From assembly GCA_964626595.1 (NCBI GenBank), contig CAZVFU010000004.1, positions 9,087 through 73,086 of the forward strand: a stretch of DNA of 64,000 nucleotides, in the 5' to 3' direction. Every line of letters begins with the position of its first letter. Within the stretch, counting starts at the first letter, position 1. The notes beneath the pieces were generated by a model, which saw nothing but the letters and a program-made list of their open reading frames with translations, did no database searches and was not told the DNA's origin. This DNA is from JAWLFI01 sp964626595 (lineage in GTDB: Bacteria > Bacteroidota > Bacteroidia > Chitinophagales > Saprospiraceae). A program made the translations under genes and the position numbers. This document shows positions 26,911-36,232 of this stretch, in pieces.

Positions 26911-27641
26911 GAGCGCTTCATTATTCCATACCAAAAAATTAAGCCCAGGATTTTAGTTCCGGCCCCAATTACCCCCCGAATGGTCCCACTTACCTTTGAA
27001 GTTCCAATGCGTTGTCTATAGGAAACGGGGACCTCCAGGGACTTCATCCCCATTTGAGCTGCTTTGATTTGCATTTCTACAGTCCAGCCATAATCCGGGT
27101 CTTTCATATTCATTTTTTCCAGGCTTTTATATCGCACTGCGCGAAAGGGGCCTAAATCCGTAAACTGTACCCCGAAAAGGATTTTCATGAGGACCGTCGC
27201 CAGTCGATTTCCAAATCGCTGGGGAAGCGTCAGGGCTCCCTTCTCTACCTGACCTAACACTCGAGATCCGATCACCAGTTCGTAATCGGTCTTTAGCATA
27301 GGAGAAACCAGATCAGGAAGCTCATTCGGGTAATCTGAGTAATCCGCATCTAAAAACACGATAAAGTCCGGCTCCTTTTCCAATTGCCGAAGGTACGCAA
27401 GTCCTCGTTGACAAGCACTTCCATAGCCTTTTCGTTTTTCATATACTACGACAGCACCCCGAGATTGCGCTGCCTGAGCCGTATCGTCTGTGCTGCCATT
27501 ATCGCAAACAACAACATGCCGAATCAGTGACAAAGGCAGGTCGTCAATGACCTTCCCCACCGCATTTTCTTCATTAAATGCCGGAATGATGACGTCAATC
27601 GTCACCCCCTTCCATGAACTGGGCTCTAGGCTATTGACCAT
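26907..27641 (-). CDS. GT2 glycosyltransferase (dolichyl/polyprenyl-phosphate mannose synthase-like)
   Basis: Soluble family 2 glycosyltransferase of 244 residues. It has the family opening VIIPAFNEENAVGKVIDDLP, the nucleotide site VVCDNGSTDDTAQAA, the KGYGSACQRGLAYL segment and the metal-binding FLDADYSDYP motif. It has no C-terminal membrane helices. Similar enzymes load a sugar or sugar phosphate onto polyprenyl phosphate. It is 29 nt downstream of the MFS gene and its stop overlaps the next GT2 start. Confidence 0.88.
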   Translation of the reverse strand: MVNSLEPSSWKGVTIDVIIPAFNEENAVGKVIDDLPLSLIRHVVVCDNGSTDDTAQAAQSRGAVVVYEKRKGYGSACQRGLAYLRQLEKEPDFIVFLDADYSDYPNELPDLVSPMLKTDYELVIGSRVLGQVEKGALTLPQRFGNRLATVLMKILFGVQFTDLGPFRAVRYKSLEKMNMKDPDYGWTVEMQIKAAQMGMKSLEVPVSYRQRIGTSKVSGTIRGVIGAGTKILGLIFWYGIMKRS

Positions 27642-27670
27642 AATTAATCTACGAGTTTCAGCATCAATAC

Positions 27671-28957
27671 TTACAGTCTGTTTTTTGGCGGACGCAACAG
27701 CGCTAAGAGTACAAAACCAAGGAGAAAATATACACTTAAAAGAAGTAAGCCACTTCTCATGCTTCCGCTATACTGATCCAGGAGAGCAAAAGTAAAGGTA
27801 CCCATCACAATCGCTACCTTTTCTACTAAATCATAAAAGCTAAAATATGAACTGACATTTTTCTCGCCTTCCTTCATTAACTTGGAATAGGTGCTACGCG
27901 ATTGCGATTGAATGCCGCCCATGACAAGACCCACAAAGCAAGCCAAAATGTAAAAGGAAAATTTTTCTACTAAAAAATAACCGCTGATACAAATGCCCAT
28001 CCAGAGAATCACCATGATCATCAGACCGACTTGGTTACCCAGTCTCTTTGAAATATAGGCGAATAAGTAGGCTCCGGCCGTGGCTAGAATCTGCAAAAGC
28101 AAGATCAGTAAGATCAATTCACTAGCACTCAATCCCAACTCCTTTTCTCCAAAAGTGGAAGCTACAAACAAAACGGTTTGCACACCAGCGCTATAAAAGA
28201 AAAAAGCGAGCAAAAAACGCACGATAAACCCCTGCTTTGCTACCTCACGAGTCACATATAAAATTTCCCTATATCCCGAGGCAATAGTCCGCAGACGAAT
28301 GGGGGTCTGTTTATCAGCAGGCAACCCCCGAATGCTGAAGTAACCAAACCCAATCCACCACAGCCCGACCATGATAAAACTCAAACGCGAAGCTGCTGCT
28401 CCATCCGCAAGCCCAAACCAAGCGGGGTATTGAATGACGATTAAATTTATGATCAGTAAAATGACACTCCCCACATACCCGTATGCAAAGCCCATTGCAC
28501 TCACCCGATCATATCTATCCTTAGATGTTATTATGGGTAAAAATGAATTGTAAAAGACCAGTCCACCCGCAAAGCCAATGATTCCCAGCATAAAACATAT
28601 AATACCAACCCACCATGCATCAGGAGAGCTAAATGCCGCTAATCCCATACAAGCTACCCCTCCTAAAACAGTAAAGAAATGTAAAAATGATCGTCTCCGC
28701 CCGGCATAATCAGCGATACCAGAAAAAAGCGGGGAGCTAAACGCAATCAACAGATAAGCAAGGGAAATCGAGTATGTATATACTGAACTATCTGTAAACT
28801 CCATTCCAAGCAAATACAGAGTATCCGGACTCATGCTGGCAAAGTACACGGGAAATATGGCAACGGTAATGACCAGAGCAAATGCGCTATTTGCCCAATC
28901 AAAAAAGGCCCACGAACGAACCACCTTGTCTTCCGGAGTACGAAACTTTCTTATCAC
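27671..28957 (-). CDS. MFS transporter, UMF1/Atg22-like
   Basis: 428 residues, about twelve membrane helices, GTG start at 28957. The opening RSWAFFDWANSAFALVITVA is the UMF1/Atg22-like signature, and GIADYAGRRRSFLHFF matches the MFS loop 2-3 motif. Such proteins export amino acids or peptides in other organisms; no substrate can be assigned here. It heads a four-gene minus-strand run with three glycosyltransferases, which hints at, but does not prove, export of a glycan intermediate. Copy D of the dispersed element lies directly upstream. Confidence 0.85.
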   Translation of the reverse strand: MIRKFRTPEDKVVRSWAFFDWANSAFALVITVAIFPVYFASMSPDTLYLLGMEFTDSSVYTYSISLAYLLIAFSSPLFSGIADYAGRRRSFLHFFTVLGGVACMGLAAFSSPDAWWVGIICFMLGIIGFAGGLVFYNSFLPIITSKDRYDRVSAMGFAYGYVGSVILLIINLIVIQYPAWFGLADGAAASRLSFIMVGLWWIGFGYFSIRGLPADKQTPIRLRTIASGYREILYVTREVAKQGFIVRFLLAFFFYSAGVQTVLFVASTFGEKELGLSASELILLILLLQILATAGAYLFAYISKRLGNQVGLMIMVILWMGICISGYFLVEKFSFYILACFVGLVMGGIQSQSRSTYSKLMKEGEKNVSSYFSFYDLVEKVAIVMGTFTFALLDQYSGSMRSGLLLLSVYFLLGFVLLALLRPPKNRL

Positions 28958-28990
28958 GAAGTAAATGTAAGGTATTTCATACGATTTCTT

Positions 28991-29140
28991 TTTTTTGGGG
29001 GGTCCCCCCTGTGGGGGTCGCTACGCTACGCAGCTCTCTATTCGCTCGGCTCCGGCCTCCGCTTTTGCTGCCAAAGCCAGAAGCGAGGCCGGATCTCCCT
29101 CCCTCTGGTCGGGCCTGCTTCGCATCGCTACCCCAGCCGA
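28991..29140 (+). repeat. dispersed hairpin-rich intergenic element, copy D
   Basis: GC island in the divergent gap between the MFS gene and rimK. It starts TTTTTTGGGGGGTCCCCCC (a self-complementary GGGGGTCCCCC core), contains a long nearly perfect hairpin (29051-29064 with 29081-29093, TCCGGCCTCCGCTT/AAGCGAGGCCGGA), then TGGTCGGGCCTGC, and ends CATCGCTACCCCAGCC. An open frame continues from it into rimK, but the real rimK start is downstream. Confidence 0.65.
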
Positions 29141-29288
29141 AAAAACCGCTGATTTTATCACATCGAATGGGCGGCTTGTACGATATAGTTTCACAACTAT
29201 AATATTTTATATCTTTAAGTTTTTCCCACATCTAAGACCTGCCTATGAGCCCGATATTTCATCTTTCAATTCACCTTCATTTCTGAAT

Positions 29289-30164
29289 ATGAATATCATT
29301 ATTTTATCCAGAAGCCGGGAGCTATATTCTACTCAGGCCTTGGTCAAGGCTGGTCGTCGCAGGGGCCATCAGATCAAGGTGTTAGACCATATGCGAGTGG
29401 ACATATCGGTGGGGGAGAAGCGGGGTAAGCTTTTTTATCACCGGCAACACGTTCGGGGTGTTCAGGCCATTATTCCTCGAATAGGGGCGAGTGCTACAAA
29501 TTATGGTGCTTTGGTGATTCGACATTTTGTTCAGCAGGGTGTGTTTTCGCCTCTTCATCCTGAGGCACTTATGAGGGCGAGAAATAAGTTTTCTTGTTTG
29601 CAGGTCTTATCACACCATCAGATTCCCATTCCCAAAACAATTATTTCGGCTGCCGGACTATCTGGGAAAGAGATTTTCAACATTTTAGGTTCTCCGCCAT
29701 ATATCATTAAATTGATTGAGTCTACACATGGGAATGGCGTGATGAAAGTAAACTCCGTACCCAATGCTGCTTCCCTCTTAGGCCAATATATTCAAGCAAA
29801 TAAGCGTATCATTATTCAGGAGTATATCAAAGAATCTGGAGGGGAAGATATTCGCGTATTTATTGTCGGTGATCAAATCGTAGCTGCTATGCGGCGAGTT
29901 CCAGCCCCGGGGGAGTTTCGTTCCAACCTGCATCGTGGTGGTGTGGGATTCAATGTGACACTTTCCGAGGATGAAAAAAAGGTGAGCCTTCAAGCAGCAC
30001 AAGTAATGGGGCTTAGCATTGCGGGCGTGGATTTGTTGAGATCGAGGAGTGGCCCTAAAATTTTGGAGGTCAATGCATCTCCTGGATTGGAAGGCATCGA
30101 AACCATTACTCGGCAGGATGTTTCGGGTAAAATTATCGAATTTTTAGAAAGCGCTATCCAATAA
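29289..30164 (+). CDS. rimK: RimK family alpha-L-glutamate ligase
   Basis: ATP-grasp ligase, 291 residues, very like E. coli RimK, which adds glutamates to the C-terminus of ribosomal protein S6. The start at 29289 (MNIIILSRSRELYSTQALVK) aligns with the E. coli protein; the same frame is open further upstream, but that part lies in a repeat element. Key features: PRIGASATNYG, the glycine-rich ESTHGNGVMKV loop, QEYIKESGGEDIR, FRSNLHRGG and EVNASPGLEGIE (Mg/ATP ligands). It is 28 nt upstream of the aspartoacylase-like gene, likely one unit. Confidence 0.93.
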   Translation: MNIIILSRSRELYSTQALVKAGRRRGHQIKVLDHMRVDISVGEKRGKLFYHRQHVRGVQAIIPRIGASATNYGALVIRHFVQQGVFSPLHPEALMRARNKFSCLQVLSHHQIPIPKTIISAAGLSGKEIFNILGSPPYIIKLIESTHGNGVMKVNSVPNAASLLGQYIQANKRIIIQEYIKESGGEDIRVFIVGDQIVAAMRRVPAPGEFRSNLHRGGVGFNVTLSEDEKKVSLQAAQVMGLSIAGVDLLRSRSGPKILEVNASPGLEGIETITRQDVSGKIIEFLESAIQ

Positions 30165-30192
30165 ATTCAATCAATAGATCATTTTGAAGTCC

Positions 30193-31164
30193 ATGAACAA
30201 CGAAGTTTTAAATATTAACGGAATCGAGGTCGCCCCTGGCGAAAAGAAACAAATTCGAATCCATGTGGGAAGGCTCCCATCTGGAACCCAAATAAATATT
30301 CACGCGCAGGTATTTCGCGCATTAAAAGAAGGACCGTGCATGCTTGTATTAGCCGGCGTTCATGGGGACGAAATAAATGGAGTTGAAATTGTGCGCAGTG
30401 CACTGGATCAGGGATTTTTTGACCATTTAACGGCAGGGACAGCTATTGTTATTCCTCTACTTAATGTGTACGGATTTCTTCATTTCTCTCGCGAAGTGCC
30501 GGATGGCAAGGATGTGAACCGCTCCTTTCCGGGCAATTTTAAGGGATCTCTGGCTTCTCGTGTGGCGCGAACCCTGACAAAAAGAATTTTGCCCGTTACG
30601 GATTTTGGCGTTGACTTTCATACGGGCGGCGCCAATCGTTATAATTTCCCTCAAATTCGATATACACGGGGTAGTGATTCCGCCCTTGAATTATCAAAAT
30701 CTTTTTCTCCTCCCATCATATTTGCAAAACCCGCCTTTTCAAAAACATTTCGAAAGGAAGCCCATAAGATGGATGTTCCGATTCTTGTCTATGAAGGAGG
30801 AGAAGCATTGCGACTAGACGGATTGAGTATCGATACTGCTTTGTCTGGACTGAAACGACTCATGAAAAGTCAAGGTATGCTTGACCACGCTCCGGAAGGC
30901 CACCGAAAACCAATGCATGTGAAAAAATCGGGCTGGGTTCGTGCTGCGGTTGCTGGTGTCTTTGAATGGGTGAAGGATAGTGGTCAGCCAGTTGTAAAGG
31001 GTGAAACCATCGGATATATTCGGGATCCACATGGTGGCCGACGGAAAGCAGTTACAGCTCCGAAAGATGGTTTTATTTTAGGACACAATAATTCACCCGT
31101 TGTTAACCAAGGTGATGCCCTCTTTAACGTGGGGTATACCATGGAAAAGTGGGGAGAGTTTTAA
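30193..31164 (+). CDS. succinylglutamate desuccinylase/aspartoacylase family zinc hydrolase
   Basis: M14-like zinc carboxypeptidase-fold amidohydrolase, 323 residues from the ATG at 30193 (a TTG at 30184 is the alternative). Zinc ligands: AGVHGDEINGVE (His and Glu), and VDFHTGG (His); DVNRSFPG carries the substrate Arg. The catalytic Glu probably lies in VYEGGEALRL. The C-terminal part (about 240-320) resembles a lipoyl-like beta domain (KGETIGYIRDPHGG). It is paired with rimK, so it may act on glutamyl or N-acyl conjugates, but the substrate is an inference. Confidence 0.88.
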   Translation: MNNEVLNINGIEVAPGEKKQIRIHVGRLPSGTQINIHAQVFRALKEGPCMLVLAGVHGDEINGVEIVRSALDQGFFDHLTAGTAIVIPLLNVYGFLHFSREVPDGKDVNRSFPGNFKGSLASRVARTLTKRILPVTDFGVDFHTGGANRYNFPQIRYTRGSDSALELSKSFSPPIIFAKPAFSKTFRKEAHKMDVPILVYEGGEALRLDGLSIDTALSGLKRLMKSQGMLDHAPEGHRKPMHVKKSGWVRAAVAGVFEWVKDSGQPVVKGETIGYIRDPHGGRRKAVTAPKDGFILGHNNSPVVNQGDALFNVGYTMEKWGEF

Positions 31165-31397
31165 AGAATGTTCTTTTTACGGAGTATTCTTTTGTAGTGC
31201 TACCTGGCAATCCATACTTTTTCGAGGTAGATTTTTTTCTATAAAAATTTTGTTGTGGGTCGAGCTGTCACCTGTCAAATGGAGTGCCCCACAAGCTAAT
31301 TTTGTGGAATGAGGCAAAAATCTCAATAATTGATCAGTAAATTTTACTCGAAATAGGTCCAAATCTAACTATTATTGAAATTTGCTCTTCAATTTTC

Positions 31398-32690
31398 TTA
31401 ATCAGTGCTTTTAAGTGATTTCTCATTCACGATGAGAGCATCTCTTTCCGGTCCTGTTGAAATCATACTAATTTTCGTGGATAGGCTCTCTTCAATATAC
31501 TGGAGAAGATCAAGAGCTTGCTGCGGTAATTGATCTCGAGACGCTATTTTAGATACATTTGCCTCCCAACCCGAAAAAGCTTTATAGACAGGCTGAATTT
31601 CAATATTGTCGAGATCAAAGGGCAAGCGATCTGTTTTCTCTCCATCAATCAGGTAATGAGTGCATACTTTGATTTCTTCAAATGAATTTAGGATATCAAG
31701 TTTAGTTAGAATGATCTGAGTAGTTCCATTTATCATGTTAACATATCGCAATTGGGGTAAATCTATCCATCCGCATCTGCGGGGACGTCCTGTGGTGGCT
31801 CCAAACTCTTTTCCAGCTTTGCGCAAAGCTTCTCCTTCATTCCCAAAATCTTCAGTTGGAAATGGACCGCTTCCTACCCGAGTACAGTAGGCCTTAGATA
31901 TTCCATAAACTTCACCAATTTGGGCCGGTGATATACCCAGGCCAGTGCAAACACCAGCTGTTGTGGTATGAGATGAAGTTACAAAAGGGTATGTTCCAAA
32001 ATCGATGTCCAGCATGGACCCTTGAGCTCCCTCAGCTAAAATACGCTTACCGTTTCCAATGAGCTCTTGCACGTAATATTGGGCGTCGATAAGGTCAAAT
32101 CCCTTTAATTCTTCAATCGCCGAAAACCATTCTTCTTCTTCTTTCTGCAGAGGAAAATCTATCGCGGGCAAGCCTTCCAGTATGCCCTCGTGCTTACTTT
32201 TCAATGCATTGTACTTTTCTTTAAAATTCGGCGCCAGAATATCACCGACACGAAGACCATTCCGGCCTGTTTTATCCATATATGTAGGGCCAATACCCTT
32301 TAAAGTAGATCCTATTTTATCCTTCCCTTTTGCAGACTCAGATGCCGCGTCAAGATACCTGTGAGTGGGGAGAATCAGGTGCGCTTTTTTTGCGATTTTT
32401 AGCCGCTGGTGCACTGGAACCCCTTTTTGCGTTAGATCTTCAATTTCTTTGGACAAAATAGTGGGGTCAATGACGACACCATGTCCAATAATATTTTCTA
32501 CATTATCCCGAAAAATACCTGAGGGGATGGTGTGTAAGACCGTTTTTTGCCCGTCAATGTAAAGAGTGTGGCCGGCATTCGGTCCCCCTTGAAATCGGCA
32601 AATAGCATCATAGCCTTTCGATAGGTAATCAACAATTTTACCTTTCCCTTCATCTCCCCACTGCAAACCCAAAAGAACATCTACTAACAT
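31398..32690 (-). CDS. purA: adenylosuccinate synthetase
   Basis: PurA makes adenylosuccinate from IMP, aspartate and GTP, the first committed step to AMP. The 430-residue protein has the N-terminal GTP-binding and catalytic loop GLQWGDEGKGKIVDYL, GGPNAGHTLY, IGSTLKGIGPTYMDKTGRNG, EGAQGSMLDIDFGTYPFVTS and the C-terminal TTGRPRRCGWIDL. The length fits. It sits 155 nt downstream of fur on the same strand, with its own good promoter in that gap. Confidence 0.98.
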   Translation of the reverse strand: MLVDVLLGLQWGDEGKGKIVDYLSKGYDAICRFQGGPNAGHTLYIDGQKTVLHTIPSGIFRDNVENIIGHGVVIDPTILSKEIEDLTQKGVPVHQRLKIAKKAHLILPTHRYLDAASESAKGKDKIGSTLKGIGPTYMDKTGRNGLRVGDILAPNFKEKYNALKSKHEGILEGLPAIDFPLQKEEEEWFSAIEELKGFDLIDAQYYVQELIGNGKRILAEGAQGSMLDIDFGTYPFVTSSHTTTAGVCTGLGISPAQIGEVYGISKAYCTRVGSGPFPTEDFGNEGEALRKAGKEFGATTGRPRRCGWIDLPQLRYVNMINGTTQIILTKLDILNSFEEIKVCTHYLIDGEKTDRLPFDLDNIEIQPVYKAFSGWEANVSKIASRDQLPQQALDLLQYIEESLSTKISMISTGPERDALIVNEKSLKSTD

Positions 32691-32707
32691 ATATCTGAAT
32701 TAAGTCC

Positions 32708-32740
32708 CAAATATAGCTAATGTTGAGTCGGTTTGTGCAA
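32708..32740 (-). promoter_or_regulatory. predicted purA promoter (TTG-N22-TATATTTG)
   Basis: On the minus strand a TTG (32740-32738) is followed after 22 nt by TATATTTG (32715-32708), an exact TAnnTTTG match, 17 nt upstream of the purA ATG. The spacing is within the range reported for Bacteroidota promoters. Confidence 0.6.
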
Positions 32741-32845
32741 TAACTTAAGGCGAAATCCCTTGAAATTTGTTATCCTTAAACGATTGGCAAAAGTGATTTG
32801 AAGTCAATTTAAACGCCAATTATTTCTGCCTTGGAGAAATGGTTC

Positions 32846-33334
32846 TTAATCTTTTTCAACAGATTTTTTCTTGTGTTCACATTCATAGGTGCATACTCCG
32901 TACAAATTCAAACTGTGATGAGTAATATTAAATTGGAGTAGCTCTCCCATCATATCCTTTATCTGTTGTACCCGGGGGTCGCAGAATTCCAATACCTTTC
33001 GGCATTCGAGGCAGATTAGGTGGTCATGCTGTTTAAATCCGTGCGACTTTTCGTATTGCGCCAGCTTTTTGCCAAACTGGTGTTTTTTTATGAGATCGCA
33101 ATTCACCAATAATTCAAGTGTATTGTAAACGGTAGCCCGGCTCACCCTGTAGTTTTGGTTTTTCATATGTATGTACAACGCTTCGGCATCAAAGTGATCA
33201 GTACGGCTATATATCTCGTCCAGAATGGCATAGCGCTCTGGAGTTTTTCTGTAGCTATTTTCTTCCAAATGCTGGGTGAATATCTCTTTTACCTGCTCTT
33301 TGAGCTTCTCCTGATTATCTATCGTTATGGGCAT
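32846..33334 (-). CDS. fur: Fur family metal-responsive repressor
   Basis: 162 residues. The N-terminal winged helix spans about 10-90 (KTPERYAILDEIYSRTDHFD, VSRATVYNTLELLVNCDLI). The C-terminal metal and dimer domain has HDHLICLECRKVLEF and, further on, GVCTYECEH, giving two Cys pairs typical of the structural zinc site. Fur, Zur and PerR share this layout, so the regulated metal is not certain. It starts 9 nt after the rel stop; rel, fur and purA are adjacent in many Bacteroidota as far as I recall. Confidence 0.92.
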   Translation of the reverse strand: MPITIDNQEKLKEQVKEIFTQHLEENSYRKTPERYAILDEIYSRTDHFDAEALYIHMKNQNYRVSRATVYNTLELLVNCDLIKKHQFGKKLAQYEKSHGFKQHDHLICLECRKVLEFCDPRVQQIKDMMGELLQFNITHHSLNLYGVCTYECEHKKKSVEKD

Positions 33335-33343
33335 ATTTTACAT

Positions 33344-35572
33344 TTATTCTATTCTCGTAACATTAGAAACCATATTGAGGTTTTTAATCGATCGGATGGC
33401 TTTTTCCAACTCATTTTTATTTTCAATGATCAAAGATACTCTTCCCTCAAAATAACCGTCATTTCCTTCGATATTGAAGGACCGAATATTTAACCCCAGA
33501 TTTGAGGAGATTTTATTTGTCAGTCGCTCTATGATTCCCGGGCCATTATCGACACCAGTTATAAGTAACTTGACGATAAAAGAGGTACTATTATTATTTA
33601 CCCATTCAGCCTTCAGGACACGGTAACCATAACTCGCCATAAGGTGAGTAGCATTCGGACAACTGGATCTATGAATTTTGACTCCAGAGCTAGTGCTTAA
33701 AAAGGCAAAAATATTATCTCCGAAAACCGGATTACAACAATTCGCTAATTGAAATTCATATTGGTCTGCGGGTTCTCCGCCTATCAGTAGTTTAGGTTTA
33801 CTTCCTGATTTATTTTTTCGCGGTCTTCTGATCTCAATCTCTGGAGGTTGGACGGCTTCCGGGGTCTCGGTCTCACTTTCTTCTTTAGGAACCAATAAAT
33901 GTCCTTTTGCCGAAAAATTCTCCTTTATTTGGGAAAGGTCTATTTCACCTCGGGCTATTTCGAAATAAAGGTCAGTTCGTTTATTCAGATCGTAGAAATC
34001 CGTTAAAAGGTCAACATTGGATTCAAAATCTACTTTTAAGTTCTTAAATTTTCGCAATAGAGCTTCTTTGCCAAACTCTCCAAAGCGTTTTCGTTCTTCC
34101 CGAAGGGCGGCTCTTATTTTTGAACGCGCTTTCCCAGTTACTACCATCTTCAGCCAGTTTTCAGAAGGCTTTTGATTTGAACTGGTCTTTATGGATACCT
34201 GGTCACCATTTTGAAGCTCATAACTTAGGGGTACTAATTTATTATTGACTTTTGCTGCTGTACAGGTCGCTCCGACCTCTGAATGTATGGAAAAAGCGAA
34301 GTCCAGAGTCGTGGCTCCTTTGGGTAGTATGATGAGGTCCCCTTTAGGTGTGTAAACGTAGACCTCATCATGAAAGAGATTTGTCTTGAAATCATTTATG
34401 AACTCTAAAGCATCACCTTCATCATTATCCAATAAATCACGGACATTGTTCAGCCAATTGTCATAAACAGACTGACTATCCTGAATACCTTTATATTTCC
34501 AGTGTGCAGCAAAACCTCTTTCCGCTATATCATCCATGCGTTCGGAACGGACCTGAACTTCTACGTAACGACCCTGGGGACCAATTACTGTGGTATGCAG
34601 ACTTTCGTATCCATTAGACTTTGGAGTTGTAATCCAGTCTTTCAAACGTTCAGGGATGGGAGTATGCACATCTGTAACAATACTATATACCTGCCAGCAA
34701 ATACTTTTCTCTTTTTCTTTCGGAACATTTACAATGATGCGGATCGCGAATAAATCGTAAATTTCCTCGAAGGGTACACTTTTCGTTTTTATTTTATTGT
34801 AGATCGAGCTGATGGACTTGGGGCGTCCCGTTATGCGGTATTCGACTTCTAATTCATTGAGTTTTTTACTCAATGGTTTAATAAATTCAGCGATATAGCT
34901 ATCTCTCTCCGCTTTGGATTGTCTCAGTTTATCTGCAATATCGAAATACACATCAGGTTCGAGAATACGCAAACAGATATCCTGGAACTCAGTTTTGATG
35001 TTGTAGAGGCCGAGTCTATGCGCAAGAGGAGCATATATGTATTGAGTCTCCGCGGCGATTTTGAGCTGCTTGTGTCGGGGCATGGCTCCCAGAGTCCTCA
35101 TGTTGTGAAGGCGATCTGCCATTTTGATTAAAACCACGCGGACATCGCTTACCAGTGTAGAAAGGACCTTTTTGAAATTTTCCGCTTGTGGACTGCCCTG
35201 ATCGTAGGTGCCATCTAGTTTGGTCAATCCGTCGACAATATGCCCGATTTTTTGCCCAAAATCACTTTTAATTTCTTCAAGGGTGACTGGAGTATCCTCT
35301 ACGACATCATGCAGTAATGCACATATGACAGCAGTAGGCCCTAAGCCAATTTCTGAGGCACAAATCCGTGCCACTTCAATGGGGTGAAGAATATAAGGTT
35401 CACCAGACTTTCTTCTTTGATCGCAATGTGCTCCCACAGCTAATTCGAAAGCCTTATTCAGATTTACGTCATCTTCAGGCGTTATTGTCGACTTAATTGA
35501 TTTCAGTAAACGCGTAAATTGCTCTTGAATTTTCGAGCGTTCATCTGTTTTTATTTCTTTAACCTCCGCCAT
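33344..35572 (-). CDS. rel: bifunctional (p)ppGpp synthetase/hydrolase, RelA/SpoT family
   Basis: Makes and degrades the stringent-response alarmone. The 742-residue protein has, in order, an HD hydrolase domain (HCDQRRKSGEPYILHPIEVA, ALLHDVVEDT), the synthetase domain (RLKDWITTPKSNGYESLHTT, then YVEVQVRSERMDDIAERGFA), a TGS domain (VYVYTPKGDLIILPKGATTL), a zinc-finger-like segment (LANCCNPVFGDN) and a C-terminal ACT domain. Both catalytic domains look intact, so it should be bifunctional. It is first of the rel-fur-purA run. Confidence 0.97.
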   Translation of the reverse strand: MAEVKEIKTDERSKIQEQFTRLLKSIKSTITPEDDVNLNKAFELAVGAHCDQRRKSGEPYILHPIEVARICASEIGLGPTAVICALLHDVVEDTPVTLEEIKSDFGQKIGHIVDGLTKLDGTYDQGSPQAENFKKVLSTLVSDVRVVLIKMADRLHNMRTLGAMPRHKQLKIAAETQYIYAPLAHRLGLYNIKTEFQDICLRILEPDVYFDIADKLRQSKAERDSYIAEFIKPLSKKLNELEVEYRITGRPKSISSIYNKIKTKSVPFEEIYDLFAIRIIVNVPKEKEKSICWQVYSIVTDVHTPIPERLKDWITTPKSNGYESLHTTVIGPQGRYVEVQVRSERMDDIAERGFAAHWKYKGIQDSQSVYDNWLNNVRDLLDNDEGDALEFINDFKTNLFHDEVYVYTPKGDLIILPKGATTLDFAFSIHSEVGATCTAAKVNNKLVPLSYELQNGDQVSIKTSSNQKPSENWLKMVVTGKARSKIRAALREERKRFGEFGKEALLRKFKNLKVDFESNVDLLTDFYDLNKRTDLYFEIARGEIDLSQIKENFSAKGHLLVPKEESETETPEAVQPPEIEIRRPRKNKSGSKPKLLIGGEPADQYEFQLANCCNPVFGDNIFAFLSTSSGVKIHRSSCPNATHLMASYGYRVLKAEWVNNNSTSFIVKLLITGVDNGPGIIERLTNKISSNLGLNIRSFNIEGNDGYFEGRVSLIIENKNELEKAIRSIKNLNMVSNVTRIE

Positions 35573-35593
35573 ACAATTTTGGTCATCTTTCTT

Positions 35594-35621
35594 ATAAAGT
35601 AGAACACGTTTTTTCTTTCAA
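35594..35621 (-). promoter_or_regulatory. possible rel promoter (TTG-N17-TACTTTAT)
   Basis: On the minus strand a TTG (35621-35619) is followed after 17 nt by TACTTTAT (35601-35594), two bases off the TAnnTTTG consensus, 21 nt before the rel ATG. Weak match. Confidence 0.3.
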
Positions 35622-36071
35622 GGGTTCCATACAGCAATTTCAGAGACTGATTACTTGATCTTTCGAAATCTCACCTTGAGGAATATTTATGAAATTTATG
35701 TTACAAACTTAATGATCTCACCGTATTGTTTTGGTGAAACTTTCAAAAGGAGTTTTCAACATAGCGTTACAACTACTAGTGAGAAGTTCTGAACCTACAA
35801 TATTTATCAACCCACCCCTACTGATAGTTCGGTTAATCCCTATACTTTCCAAATGGCTTAAACCTCACTTTTCTCTTAAGAACCTATTCTACTAATTAAA
35901 GATGAAAAAAAATGATTCAATAACAAACCTCTAAATGAATTTTTATTCGATTTTCGTTGGATATTGTTTAGTCAGGTCATTCGGTACTTTCATCGAGAAC
36001 TAAACCATTGGCATTAAACCGAAGTGCAGAAAAAAATGCCTTGTCGACTATATCTTTTTCAAAAAATGAAT
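35622..36071. other. AT-rich intergenic region, nothing identified
   Basis: About 450 nt between the rel promoter region and the tRNA-Leu promoter. I see no coding frame, no strong hairpin, and no copy of the dispersed GC-rich element. Confidence 0.5.
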
Positions 36072-36079
36072 TATATTTG
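36072..36079 (+). promoter_or_regulatory. -7 element (TATATTTG) of the tRNA-Leu gene
   Basis: Exact TAnnTTTG match 22 nt before the mature tRNA 5' end. The nearest upstream TTG (36041) is 28 nt away, longer than usual. Confidence 0.5.
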
Positions 36080-36101
36080 CGATCGCTTTAAATTATTGCA
36101 T

Positions 36102-36183
36102 GCGGGTGTGGTGAAATTGGTAGACACGCTAGACTTAGGATCTAGTGCTTCACGGCTTGGGGGTTCGAGTCCCTCCACCCGCA
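36102..36183 (+). tRNA. tRNA-Leu (anticodon TAG)
   Basis: Cloverleaf: acceptor arms GCGGGTG/CACCCGC with discriminator A at 36183, D arm GTG...CAC with GGTAGA loop, anticodon stem CTAGA/TCTAG around CTTAGGA (anticodon TAG), a long variable arm typical of leucine tRNA, and T arm GGGGG-TTCGAGT-CCCTC. The CCA end is not encoded. It sits just upstream of tig. Confidence 0.96.
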
Positions 36184-36232
36184 CTTCCTTTTCTTTATCC
36201 TTGATCTCCTCCATAATTCCTCTTAGGTTTTT

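Noticed and set aside
31336..31348. Palindrome AGTAAA-T-TTTACT downstream of purA
   Set aside because: Short and AT-rich; no T run, no repeated copy seen, so neither terminator nor operator can be claimed.
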